From Sclerotinia nivalis (lineage: Eukaryota; Ascomycota; Leotiomycetes; Helotiales; Sclerotiniaceae), in NCBI GenBank assembly GCA_029531795.1, contig JAPEIS010000001.1:496001-560000 (forward strand): a stretch of DNA of 64,000 nucleotides, read 5' to 3'. The position numbers and the translations under genes are program-made. The notes beneath the pieces were generated by a model. That model worked only from the letters and a program-made list of their open reading frames with translations, was not told where the DNA came from and searched no databases. Within the stretch, counting starts at the first letter, position 1. Each line of letters opens with the position of its first letter. Of this stretch, positions 1 to 10,717 are shown piece after piece.

Positions 1-616
1 CTACACTTTAATGGAACAATATCCTACCCCACAATCACTTGTCGATGCCCCGAAAGAGGACATCGTTTCAGTGATTCGGCATCTCGGCTTACAAAACCAA
101 CGTGCAGCAACTTACCAAGCTTATGCTAAAACGTTCTGTGAAAATCCGCCCGTTAAATCCAAACGCTACGCAGTACACGATTACCCCACCAAAGGTCTAG
201 GTCGTGACGTCAAGAAAAGTGAAGTCCTCCCCAAGGAATCCGAAGACCCGCGTACAGCGTGGGAAATCGGACACATGACTCAAGGACCCTATGCACTAGA
301 CAGTTGGCGCATCTTTTGTCGCGACATCCTACTAGGCAAAGCACAAGGATGGAATGGCGAGGGTAATCATGAAGAAGGGTTTCAACCGGAATGGATGAGA
401 GTTGTTCCAGAAGATAAAGAGCTAAGGGCCTTCTTGAGGTGGATGTGGTTAAAGGAGGGCTTTGAGTGGGATCCGTTTACGGGGGAGAAAGAGGTTGCTG
501 GGGAGGAATTAATGAGGGCTGCGATTGAGGGGAGGATTGCTTGGGATGATGAAGGTGGGATGAGGATTTTGGGCGTGGAGGCGGTGGGGGAGGTGAATGC
601 TTTGAAAGTGACTTAA
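1..616 (+). CDS. MBD4-like HhH-GPD DNA glycosylase, C-terminal part (5' end outside window)
   Basis: Partial coding region, open from the left window edge to the TAA at 614-616. The protein is likely a base-excision-repair glycosylase that removes thymine or uracil from G mismatches. Counting from the Met at 11, the visible part has an HhH-like stretch (IRHLGLQNQRAATY, about residues 22-35), then YALDSWRIFCRD (about 94-105) and VPEDKELRAFLRWMW (about 132-146). The last segment lines up with the end of MBD4, where the Asp of a P-E-D motif is catalytic; here it is about residue 135. Compared with animal MBD4, about 25 residues are inserted between the last two motifs. The Met at 11 is probably internal, because the frame is open upstream. 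Family call is from motif recognition. Confidence 0.8.
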   Translation, partial: YTLMEQYPTPQSLVDAPKEDIVSVIRHLGLQNQRAATYQAYAKTFCENPPVKSKRYAVHDYPTKGLGRDVKKSEVLPKESEDPRTAWEIGHMTQGPYALDSWRIFCRDILLGKAQGWNGEGNHEEGFQPEWMRVVPEDKELRAFLRWMWLKEGFEWDPFTGEKEVAGEELMRAAIEGRIAWDDEGGMRILGVEAVGEVNALKVT

Positions 617-1824
617 TGTTGTGATGTTGGATGTGGTTGATTATCATTGTCCTGGATAGTAGAGTTGATGTTGATCACTTCAAGGGCTTTCTGTCTAAGA
701 CTAACTTGTATATAACTCTGTAGATTCTGATTCAATTTCTCTTCAATTTCTCTCTATGTTATATTCTAATAGGCATCGCATATAGAGTTAGTTTAGGATA
801 CGCAAATATTCATACAAGAATATTAATGTACATTTTCATCTAGATTTCTTTTCTGTGTCTTATGATACTTTGAATTCGATATCTCACTAGGTGATGTATA
901 GTTTATGGTTTGTGTTTCCGGGGGTATGTGTAAATTTATGTATATTATATTGAAATATCCAAGTGGATTTATGGCTTTGATAACTTAATAGCCTGAATGT
1001 TTATCTTAGGGATGGAGGAGAGAAATATGTATAGCAAATTGGTTTGAGCTGGTGTTAGGTCGTATGCAAATACCACAGTATTTGCTGGGTTGGTTGGTAT
1101 ATCTTGGAGAATGCAGGAGGTAGGAGGTAGGAGGTAGGAGGTGAGGTTTATTTTGGTATTGGGATGGATAGGGAGGGAATAGAGAAGGGGATAGAAGGAT
1201 TTGTTATCTGTCTTGTATTTTTAATACTTGTTTTGGGGATTTGAGGGCTCGGATATTCCAGGCTTTATAAGTTTAAACGAAAGGCAGATTATTCCTAAGA
1301 CTGTTATTGCTAGGTTAACGTTACTTACTACTCCTACTCTGGAGTAGGCGGATTGAAGGTGCGTCCTATTCAAATCGGTCACTGGCGTGTGGAAAATAGA
1401 GGGTTGTTCGACTGTTCCAGCAAACTTTGAAATTCCAAACCCGTGTGAAAAGGTACGAATATCCGTTGAGAGCCTATTAGATTCATGGTACACCTCGATT
1501 CTCTGGGCTGCGAGACTCGCGTCCGCGCAGTTAATTTGTCGCAGATATCCTTTCAAATTTCCTAGATCGCACCATCAAAGAGCTTAGCGCGCACTGTAGT
1601 CGTCTCAAATTTCTGCCAGTGAGCTTTGTTGGGATAAAGAATGTTTGATTGTACTAACAAAGGATAATAGATTCAAACCGCGCTTTGATTGGGTTTCCTA
1701 CTTCTTATTTCTTTTAATATATTGAGAACCTGCAGGATTTATCTTCAAGTATTGCGCATAATATATATACACACAACCCCACAATCATTATCTTGCTCGA
1801 GCAACTTCTTACACGAAAGTCGAA
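617..1824. other. Intergenic, no gene recognised
   Basis: AT-rich spacer. It contains a short GGTAGGA tandem run near 1110-1142 and short unsupported reading frames around 1221-1587. A TATA-like run (ATAATATATATACAC) near 1757-1775 precedes the next putative gene. Confidence 0.5.
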
Positions 1825-2328
1825 ATGTTCAGAAAGTCTCATTGCGAAGAATATTCATCACCGGATGAACATCTAATGGAACTCATTGAAGATCTAAAAG
1901 ATGGCATCCCCGACTTCCTCGAAGGCCGAAGCTTCACTCAGCATGAAATCGGTTTGATATACGATATGCATTCAGTAATTTGCAATCAAGAGAAGATACA
2001 AATGGGAAGTGGTGGTGGTGGCTACAATGGTGGCTCAAACGGTAGTAAATTCGCACAACCAGTACCCCCTTCTCGTGGAGGCATCGCAGTCAAAATCATG
2101 TGGATTATAAGGATTTTCCTGTGGATGATTATTTGGTTGGCACTGGCGATGTTCGTTAAGATAATGTTTTTAATCAGCGGCTGGGGTAAATTGGATGTCT
2201 TGCCTGGCTCGATTCGTTGGTATTCTTACTGTATAGGGAGAAATTGTCCAGGAAGCGGCCTCTTGTGGCCCATCGGGGTGTTCGAGACATGGGGCGAAAT
2301 TCCTCCTCGCAGACCGGTATTTCAGTGA
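1825..2328 (+). CDS. Small putative membrane protein, unknown
   Basis: I do not recognise this 167-residue protein. It has an acidic, soluble N-terminus, a Gly/Asn/Ser-rich stretch (about residues 61-74) and one strong hydrophobic helix (IMWIIRIFLWMIIWLALAMF, about 92-111), followed by another weakly hydrophobic stretch. A TATA-like element lies about 55 bp upstream of the ATG. The segment 2186-2236 (GTAAAT...TATAG) looks like a 51-nt intron; because its length is a multiple of three and it has no stop, both spliced and unspliced forms would stay in frame. No homology is claimed, so it could be a chance frame. Confidence 0.4.
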   Translation: MFRKSHCEEYSSPDEHLMELIEDLKDGIPDFLEGRSFTQHEIGLIYDMHSVICNQEKIQMGSGGGGYNGGSNGSKFAQPVPPSRGGIAVKIMWIIRIFLWMIIWLALAMFVKIMFLISGWGKLDVLPGSIRWYSYCIGRNCPGSGLLWPIGVFETWGEIPPRRPVFQ

Positions 2329-3210
2329 AAATGATGCTACCTAGTTATAACGACGTTCTCACCGATGATTTAGCTGCGGTTGGGATTGTTTGTGGGGATG
2401 GGATTGTTGGATTTCTCTGTAATAAGGATGGATATAGATGGAATGATTATTAAATGTTCTTCTTGGTTTCCTTAAAATCTTGTGTTCCCGTCTGATTCAG
2501 TCGCAAAAAAACTCTTTTTCGTATGTTCTATGGTAACTGAACGGTTGGTCACTTTTCTTGGGGTTTCGCTTGCGGTTCTAGAATTGGTATGTGCCACTTC
2601 GGCGTCTCTTTTAAATTCGACGAATTCGACGGATTCGATGGATTTCATGGTGGAATGTTCGATGGAAAACGATGGATTCTGGTAGTCGGAAGAGCCTTAA
2701 GGTCTTTTTGTACGGACTCGATGAAAATTGGCAGTGTAGATATCGGTGGGTTTCAGAATGTGGGATTTAGAAAGGTCGTTGAAGTGATTGGAAACTGGCT
2801 GAAAATTGGAAGTTTTGTACTTTTAGAGTATGAGTCATTGATTCGGTTTCAGTAAGTTTGAGGGATCAATAAAGAGATCTGATGTGGTAGGGGTACTTTT
2901 ACTGCTGGTGTCTTGGAGAAGCTATCGAGTTCTCGCTTTTATTGCTAAAAGCATCGTGGGGTTTCCATTAGACTCCCTGTGTTGAAACGAGATTCGATTG
3001 GCAAGCCACTAATCTTTCGATTTTCTTCCAAGTTAATCTACCTCTTTCTTCGGTAGCATTTTCCTTCGATACATAATCTGGCTACCTGACTTCCTTATCC
3101 AAACTTCAAACCCTCAACCTTCACAAGCCTCATCCAAAAGCAAATCCTTCAAACTATCATCTCATCAGACTACCACCACATCGAATATCACTCAACTCAG
3201 AGCAAAAGAA
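2329..3210. other. Intergenic, short simple repeats only
   Basis: Short overlapping reading frames occur, but their sequence is dominated by a GAATTCGACGGATTCGATGG-type quasi-repeat near 2616-2650. I see no supported gene. Confidence 0.4.
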
Positions 3211-3487
3211 ATGGCAGACCAATTACCTCCCCCTCCCCAGGTCCCGGCAGCCGGACGCAATGATCATGCACATGATCAACTCCGCATGCTCGCTCGCCGT
3301 CTCGGGTCCCGAAATAAGCATCAAAGTATTACTAATTTTGTCTCTCTTGATCCTCGGGTTGATCCTCGCGTTCTTGATGGGATCATGCGGATCAACATTC
3401 AAGTATGACGTTTGCCTCGGGCCATTCTGCAGTACATTCATGGGTACCCGAAAAGGTTTTGGTGAGTCGCGTGGGTCTGGAACATAA
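3211..3487 (+). CDS. Possible tiny gene, two overlapping frames
   Basis: Two overlapping frames start here. The first (3211-3408) begins MADQLPPPPQVPAAG and is Pro-rich. The second (3260-3487) contains a convincing transmembrane stretch (ISIKVLLILSLLILGLILAF) followed by Cys and Gly residues. The A-rich context before the ATG at 3211 suits a fungal start. A spliced model joining the Pro-rich start to the hydrophobic frame is possible, but I found no clean intron. Unknown function. Confidence 0.25.
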
Positions 3488-4502
3488 ACTCTGTGTCTCC
3501 AAATGTGCTGAGTACGTGGTGACTGTAATCCTTTGGGTTCTTCGCCATGGGGTACTGTTTTCTTTCATTGAATCACGATTATGCAATTTTTGGATTTCGA
3601 TTTCGATCCCGATACCCTTATTCTCGATCTACAATTTCACCAGTCGACGCCCCGTCATCATCGAACATACTCCGATCTGAAAAAAACACATCGATATTCC
3701 ATCCTCCTCCTCTCTCATCTCCCTCACCTACCATAAGAGAAAGATTCCCCTGGGTCATCCGCAGCATCTTCGAACTACACCGTGAACGCTATGATTTTTA
3801 GTCGGTTTAGGTACCATACCTCATCAATAATTCGTCTCAGATCAACTGTATTCAACACAAGACCGCTATGGGAATAGCAATAGGGTTGCGGGAAATTAAG
3901 GGAAAAGGAGAAGGGGGTAGCTATGTGTTATCTTGCTTGGGGTTTCTTTTTAGGGTGTCTTGCGAATTTCTTTTTTGGGTTTTGTAATCGGGTTGCTCGG
4001 AAGTTTTTCGAATGTTTCACACTGTGGATGATTGCTAGGTAGAGTTTATCTGATTTGGCTGAGATCTATCGATGAAGATAAATTTACAAACATTTCGAAT
4101 TTCTAAATCTCTGTTTGTAATTTCATCTTACTTTGGCTTTGGTGCAGTTAGCGCCCTTGTATCTTAGCTGTTCGATAGTAGATTCTTGAAGTTTCGCTTA
4201 GACTGAAGAACTTACCAGAAAAAATCCCAATGTGCCAGATGAAACCTTTCTTCTAGATATGTTCGAGCTTTTGTTTTGGTAGATTATTCCAGTGATCGCT
4301 CCTAGAAACGTCACAAATTATCTAGAATGGAATATCATACAAGAACTTTCTCGACTTTCCAATCCAATCATGGGTAAAGGTATGTAAAGCTATGCTTCGC
4401 CTTACCATCCCCATCTGAGCTCTACACAGAAAGTCTACAGCAAATCATCACATCTAACACAGAAACTCCTACGAACTCCTCATAAAAAAATCCAACTCAA
4501 CA
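3488..4502. other. Intergenic, nothing recognised
   Basis: No convincing gene, RNA or repeat seen. The short frame 3547-3801 has no supporting feature. Confidence 0.4.
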
Positions 4503-4685
4503 ATGGGCGCCTTCTTCTCAATGTTTTCATCAGACACTCCACAAACCATTACATACGAAAGGTGCTATACTCCCGCTCAATCAGGATCCACCACTCCATC
4601 CACTGCGAGATCTTGGTCTTCCGGATCGGCCACCCCTACCAATACTACTAGCAGTCCTCGAAGCCCTTCTGACTCCAGTAACTAA
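4503..4685 (+). CDS. Tiny Ser/Thr-rich protein with possible N-myristoylation signal
   Basis: A 60-residue frame preceded by the good start context AACTCAACA. It begins MGAFFSMF, which fits the MGxxxS pattern for N-myristoylation (Gly2, Ser6). The remainder is Ser/Thr/Pro-rich and probably disordered. No family is recognised. It could be a small membrane-anchored protein or a non-functional frame; transcript data would decide. Confidence 0.3.
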   Translation: MGAFFSMFSSDTPQTITYERCYTPAQSGSTTPSTARSWSSGSATPTNTTSSPRSPSDSSN

Positions 4686-5640
4686 ATCAATTCAAGATAG
4701 TTCCCCGGGTGCGTCACTACCAATAACTCTCGTGAAGAGTCTGCTAACTCACGTCCTAGATTCATATTCAGATGGATTTTGTGACGTGGAAAGGGGGCAT
4801 CAGTTCGAAATTTTTGGGGCTGATATCGATCTTACACCATATCTTACACGCATTCACGTTAGTGTTTCGCACGATGCACGTTCTGTTCGTTTTCCGTTCT
4901 GTTCGTTTTCTATCAGGTGTATGGAATGTAATCATTTGGTCTGTGGCAAGTACGGGATAATAAGCGACAAGAGCAGAGAGAAAGATGGTGGTAGTTATGG
5001 CATTAGTGGGAGTACGGATGAACAAGGGCGAATGAGACAACTGAATGGGAATAGAAGTGTATTTTTGGTATCATGGTCCAAGATTGAAATAATACAACAG
5101 ATTCTTCTCGTCAAAACATTTGCACCAATTCCCGCACTTTATAACCTTATTCTGCTTGGTCTTCTAAAATTCATACATGTGAGATAGATATGGTCCATGG
5201 TATCCTCTCGTCCGCAACTAACCAGTTCCCCGCAGTAAACTAAACTAATTCTTCACTATTTTAGTCTGTACAACCATGTAGATATGCAACAAACCAACAT
5301 ACTCTGGGTCTAATCTCTAGTTCCCACTGTTTAGTTTGTGCCAAGTGTTTTGGTAAAGGTGTATTAATACGCCCAGTCTTCCAGATGGCCTTGAATATAT
5401 CATATGCTTATTTCGATACCTAATTTTGATTCATATTCATCAGACAGATAGATATCCTTCCCTCGTTAAAATCAAGCCTTGAATTGTTATGTTGTGCAAG
5501 TGATGCTTAGCACTACGATTCTGATTCTGATTCATATACTGCGCACCAATATATGGGCTCATGTATCACTCCCTTCATATACAAACAACTCTCCCAATCC
5601 TGCGCAACCCAAACCAGATCCAAGATCCAAGATCCAAAAA
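4686..5640. other. Intergenic, nothing recognised
   Basis: A 151-codon frame at 4732-5187 shows no domain, and an opposing frame overlaps it. I see no supported gene. Confidence 0.35.
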
Positions 5641-5736
5641 GCACAAAAACAAAAACAAAAACAAAAACAAAAACAAAAACAAAAACAAAAACAAAAACAA
5701 AAACAAAAACAAAAACAAAAACAAAAACAAAAACAG
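5641..5736. repeat. (CAAAAA)n hexanucleotide microsatellite
   Basis: About 16 near-perfect copies of a C+5A hexamer on the + strand, ending about 28 bp before the 3' end of the tRNA-Glu gene. On the tRNA sense strand this is (GTTTTT)n, a run of consecutive T5 tracts. Because the unit is six bases it stays open in several frames (Lys-Gln, Thr-Lys, Asn-Lys), giving spurious proteins. Confidence 0.95.
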
Positions 5737-5763
5737 GAGAACAGCAAACACGCAAAATGTAAT

Positions 5764-5862
5764 TTCCGGTACGGGGAATTGAACCCCGGTCTCCCGCGAC
5801 TTTATTGAAGCTGATGAGCTTTCAATGAGAGGCGGAAATGCTAGCCACTACACCATGCCGGA
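5764..5862 (-). tRNA. tRNA-Glu (anticodon CUC) with a 27-nt intron
   Basis: The minus strand folds as a tRNA: acceptor strand TCCGGCA (5862-5856) against TACCGGA, a D-arm, anticodon stem TCCGC/GCGGG, anticodon CTC at 5829-5827, and T-arm CGGGG/CCCCG with loop TTCAATT. The intron is 5799-5825, immediately after base 37, as expected for eukaryotic tRNA introns. The mature length is 72 nt, normal for tRNA-Glu. One acceptor pair (6:67) is C-A instead of Watson-Crick. Downstream lie a T4 run and then the T5-containing hexanucleotide repeat, both plausible Pol III terminators. Confidence 0.92.
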
Positions 5863-7798
5863 TATTGTGTATTATTTGATGGGAGAAACGTGGGATATTG
5901 AGGATATATACTTAGTGTGTAGCACTAGAAAATTTTGCGGGAAGAGATTTAAGCGAGAAGAGGGGTTTCTCTTACCCACCCACACACAAAAATTTTGTTC
6001 TACCGCTCTCCTTACTGCTAGACGGGTTTGAGTCTATGAGAAATATAGGTTTGATCCTTGATAGTCGAATTGTAATTCTGGATTTTGTTTGTTTGTATTG
6101 TACTTTCAAATCTACTGATAAGTAATACTGTACTTCAACAACTCAAATTAAATATTATTGAAGCATGCATTGAGTCGAACCATATTCTCGACCATACTTT
6201 TGAGGTCTAATCTCAACAAATTCATAGTGTAGTCACTGAGTTCGATCAATTCGGATTCAAGATGAAGGATTTTTCCATTCATTCAAAGTCGAATCTTGCA
6301 GAGTGAAATTTTGTCTTAAACTTCTAGAAAAACGTGGTATTTTGCCTTTAAACAGATCATGATAGTTCACCTCGTCAACTCCCCCATCCCTCCTTCTGTT
6401 TAATTTAATGCATGGGAGGGCAGAGACATGTATTCCCTGAGTATTTTCCAATTTTCAAGTCGAAGGTCTCTTCCGTTGAGTGGTATATATGAATACTACA
6501 CTTAGAACCCTCTATATATTTTCCCCCCATCATTAATTACAAGATATATTCCTCAAATTACAGCAATTTACACTGTTCAACATCTAAACATCATACAGTA
6601 GATACCACCTTGCGCAAAATTGCCCCTTTTATTCCATCCATATCCCACGTAAATATGTCTCCTCCAACTACCCACTCAGCCACGCAATTCATTACCCAAT
6701 CCGGAACTACTCAAGTAGCCACAAGCCGCCGATTCCAAGGGGACCGGCTCCTAATATTTCATACCTCGAGGAAGTCTGGCGGGGTAACTGAATGGCGAGC
6801 GGTTCAGGAGGGGAAATGGAAGTGATGGTGATGAGATGGACAGAAGATAACAATAGGGATAAGATTGGTCGATAAGGGTAAAGGATATAACTTCGGGAAA
6901 TGGAGATGAAGTTGGCTGAGAGAAGAGAGGAAAATACGAGGGAATTAGGCTTGGAAAATGCTGGAAATTCTATTCGTTGTACTTTTAGAATCATTTCTTG
7001 AAGCCTAAGATGTAGATTTGCATCCATCTCTTCCAAATCTTGTAGCATGGTGTACAAGCTTTGAGTCCGGCACCTCAAAACCTACCTCGCAGCTTGTCCT
7101 CCGGAGGAATAATTATATCATTTGAAAATCTTAATTCTTATAATTATTTTATTGATATTATTTTTCAATTCATTTAATTATTTTATGATCTATATTAAAT
7201 TCAAAGAATTTCGAGAGGTTACATGTGATATTTTCAAGAAAAGTTCTGGTCTGTGTGGTCTCCACCGGCCATTAAAGTGTTTTTGTAGTATGAAAGGTTA
7301 GATTCTGAAGTTTTCACATCTCATTTGGGTGCTCTCAGTCAATTATTTGTGTATGGTGTATTTTGTTCGATTAATTAGATGAAACATGTATATCATTTAT
7401 TTGAATGCAAACTAACTAATTCATCGCATCAACACAGTAGATCATTCATTCCGCACGTAAGATGACCAATGAAAAACAATGTAAGCCTTGATCGCCTTCT
7501 ACTTAATACTTGGACCTCCCTCCTAGCCCAAAAATTTGCCCATCAGCCGAATTCTAGTAACATCTAGCATTTTATTTGCCTTTAACAAACATGAATATTC
7601 TCCGCCTAATGAGAGATGAGCGAGTGGCCTGGACTGCTGACATATATCCTGTAGTGTATAAGGACCTTCCCTTACACTCTGCAATGTTATTTCCATTGAA
7701 TATTTCAGGTCCAAAACACCATTAGAGTTGACAAGGACATAAATCACCAAATCGTCACCCACGACTGTGTCTCACCGCTAAACATCTGAAGAAACTCT
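5863..7798. other. Intergenic with weak small frames
   Basis: No recognised gene. A 56-residue Ser/Thr-rich frame starting at 6655 (MSPPTTHSATQF) has a TATA-like upstream region near 6510-6545 but no other support. 7130-7210 is strongly AT-rich. The frame 7523-7762 on the minus strand resembles nothing I know. Confidence 0.35.
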
Positions 7799-10717
7799 CT
7801 ACCTAAATACATCAGTAGCATACCTATCAACTAGCACCCTCCTAAACATCTCTTCTAACTCCTCTTTTCTCCCTCAACTTTCTTTCCCTTCCCTTCCCAA
7901 CCTCTCTCTAACAATTTCCCTCGCCGCCCTCTCCATCCCCTTTACAAACTATCCACCACCCAAACATATACACTCTCACCTGTTCATCCCATAGTTTCAT
8001 ATTATCTCGTTTATCACACATCATTATCTCCCGCACATATTTGAGTATCTGACCGTTCCTAATTCACTCATTCCTCTCCCCCCCTTCATTTTCACCCGCC
8101 CCCTCCTTCGCACTCAACTCCGCATCCCCATCCCTCAAAAAAGCACACCGAGTATCCACGACACCCAATTCCCACCATCTATCAAAATCCTCCCTATAAA
8201 GCCTATCATAAGTCAAAGATCTACACCCAACAAATAAAATAGCAGGAGCGAGATGACGAGAAGATAAGGCAACAGCCCACATGGCTCGTTGTGAGATGAA
8301 GCCTCTAAAAAGGCGATACCGGTACCGGCGTAGAACATTTGGGGAGGGGTTTGCTGGATATCAAGGGGGAGATGGAAGAGTTTTTGATTATTATTGCTGG
8401 GTCGGATGGTTATTTTTATGGGCTCGTCTGAATGGGGGAAGGAGAGAGAGGTTCCACTAATTGCAGTGGAGTGGTTGGGATTGGGAAGGAGGGGACGGAG
8501 AGGATGTGTAGGTTATTGCGCAGGTTTTGGGAGAGGGGGGAGAGGAGGATATGGAGCAGTAGAGGATATGGAGCAGTAGCGGACCCGAAGGGGAGCGAGG
8601 GATGAGACGAACTCGCGAAAGGGAAGTGTTGGTATCACTTCGGTGATACTATTGCATAGTACTATTGTAGTATATTGTGTTATTCATTCTTGCTAGCTAC
8701 ACTATGAGAAATGGGGGCTATTTATGTTAAAGGGGAAGGGGCTAGAACTCGCTAGTTCTACGACTCCCTTTATGAGGTTGGTCACATGACGTTCCAACAG
8801 GAAGATTAATTGATGGGTGTGCATTCAAAAAGCTATGGTCCTTAAACTTTTGGCGAGGCCGTGGCATTGATAGATTTCAGAATCGGTGGACATGGCTGTT
8901 AGGTGTTGTTCTGCGTTTTGATCTGTGGTGAAATTTGCCATTTTTTGAAGGGTCTGTATTTTGATTAGCTAAGGGAAATATGCAAAGACATTGAAGAAAA
9001 TACACACCTTCTTACTAACCGCCTTCGACCAATAAAGTAAGTATCGTCATAGACTTACAACTCAGCTTCAGCCTTGAAATATCCAGTACTCCTGTGAAAG
9101 GTGCCATGGTTGAGCCTGCCGCCTTGAGACCTGACGCTAGTGAGCCTCGTAGAAGATGCTTGAGATCCATAGCTCTCATTTTATAACGAAGTGTAGCTCG
9201 CATTACGAGATCCTTCGGCGTGATAACGAAAGTCTGCTTGATGTGTAATTTGTAACCTGCGTTATGAAGACGGAAATCAAAGTTTTGTAGAAACATAGCT
9301 GTAACCATCATTGCTTCTTGCCATGCAGATGCACGACCAATATATGCTCCAACTCCATTTCCAAAGGGCTACTCGAATTGTCAGGTTTGGTGCAGGAGGG
9401 TACCTCAAATACTTGTTTGCCATGTCGCACCTTAGAAGATTCTTGAAATTTTCTCTTATCATATGTTCTGATTTGAATTTATTTGCACCAGCTCCATAAA
9501 CATGTGGATCTTGTTGCACAGCACAGCTCCAAGAAGCACGAGAATCCTGACAGTTGGTTCAATTCGATATTCCCCACGACAAAGTGTAGCCTGCTCCCCG
9601 ATAAAACCTTTAACAGGCTGTTTGGTCATGGCCGGAGCAGTTGGTGTGAGTCGTAACGTTTTCCCTCAGAACAGTATCCAAATATTCGAGCTTATTTAGA
9701 TGTTCCACACGAAGTGCCCCTCTGCCAACCAATTGGTCTATTTCTTGCTGAGCTGCTTTATATGAACCTGAAATTTTCATTAGATTAAGAAAAGCAAATG
9801 AGAGTAAACAAGAGGTAGTCTCGTGTCCTTAAACAAAACTTTGGCCAGTAACTATGAATATGTTCAATTTTGTATCATACCAGCGACCAAGACAGCGTTC
9901 ATGTTAGCTATGATCAAATCATCTCTCATTTCAATTTTACACTGAGGATCCTTCTCACTAAGCATCGCATTCAGAAGATCCTTTTTATCCGTCGGGTTTT
10001 CTCAACGATATTGCACTGAACCTTGAGAAACCTCAAACATTAAACCTTGATCCTCGTCGTACTTGACATTTTTCTTTCTCATCATACTGGTAGCAATTCC
10101 TGGTCATCTAGCCCTGTCTCCAGATTCGGATAGAAATCCTACCATTGCATCGACGAATGGATGCATCTTATCTGTATAAAGAATTGAAGCGGAAATCCAT
10201 TGCACAAAGTGCAATTGTATCCAGGGTTAAGCAAGTGAAATCATCTGATACAGTGATAGGCTCCGATGGACCTGATCTGGCTCATTTTAGGAGTAATTGA
10301 TTTCGATATTCTGCATTCCTATTTTGTTTCAGTGTGTATGCCGCCATTCATGGGAGATCCAGTAAATCTCACGATCATAAATTCCCTCAATACCAATAGT
10401 CCAAAGGCGGAAACAAAAACTCTATGTGCTTGCCCCGAATCTGGATCATCATTGAAGCCGTAGAGTAAAGAGACCAGATGGTCGTTCTCCATTCTTTGAA
10501 AGTGCCATTGGCGGTGTCTTTTTGAATCGATTTCAATCATGAACCTCTTCCATTATCTCTGCAGAACTGACCGCAATTACTCTTTCTCCTCCTCTTAGAT
10601 ATGGCCATATCCGGCAGCCACATATTCTAGTGCTCGAAGCGGAGTCTCCTCATCCTTAAAATCTAACAGATTTCCCACGAGAAATATGGTTTTTGGCCGA
10701 GGAATTGTTGTCGCCAT
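7799..10717 (-). pseudogene. Decayed CYP505-type P450:NADPH-P450 reductase fusion
   Basis: Minus-strand remnant of a self-sufficient fatty-acid hydroxylase (P450foxy/CYP505 family). From ATG 10717, in order: MATTIPRPKTIFLVGNLLDF; SSAEIMEEVHD followed by TGA; SGQAHRVFVSAFG (near 10420); an I-helix region DDLIIANMNAVLVAG (about 9890-9935); an ExxR region read LRENVTTH, so the Arg is lost; the haem loop PFGNGVGAYIG, where Arg and the Cys ligand are replaced by Gly and Tyr; then the start of the FMN domain (KSMTIL, about 9045). Most of the FMN domain is missing. The FAD/NADPH part resumes (HPSINL, LPFREFVSSL, YCSISS, AGTGIA, then a frameshift to FRGFISQRAMW) and ends DRYATDVFR-stop at 7799. A solo LTR interrupts the FAD domain. 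A 16-17 bp tandem duplication lies at about 8547-8579. An intact gene would be about 3.2 kb or more. Confidence 0.85.
8627..8799. mobile_element. Solo LTR, copy 1 (173 bp), TSD GGAAG
   Basis: Begins TGTTGG and ends CCAACA (TG...CA with 6-bp inverted ends), flanked by the perfect 5-bp target duplication GGAAG (8622-8626 and 8800-8804). A second, shorter copy is at 26344-26481. No internal retrotransposon region is adjacent, so it is a solo LTR left by LTR-LTR recombination, or a very short TRIM-like element. It interrupts the FAD-binding part of the P450 reductase pseudogene. Removing the LTR and one GGAAG copy would rejoin the reading frame locally, which fixes the insertion point. Orientation cannot be set without internal sequence. 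Confidence 0.88.

Noticed and set aside
3260..3487. Confident call of a TM mini-protein
   Set aside because: Only one hydrophobic stretch supports it and the frame overlaps another candidate, so it is kept as a low-confidence combined entry.
5479..5808. Long Lys-Gln, Thr-Lys, Asn-Lys and Val-Phe/Cys-Phe repeat proteins on both strands
   Set aside because: They are translations of the CAAAAA microsatellite in different frames and run into the tRNA gene.
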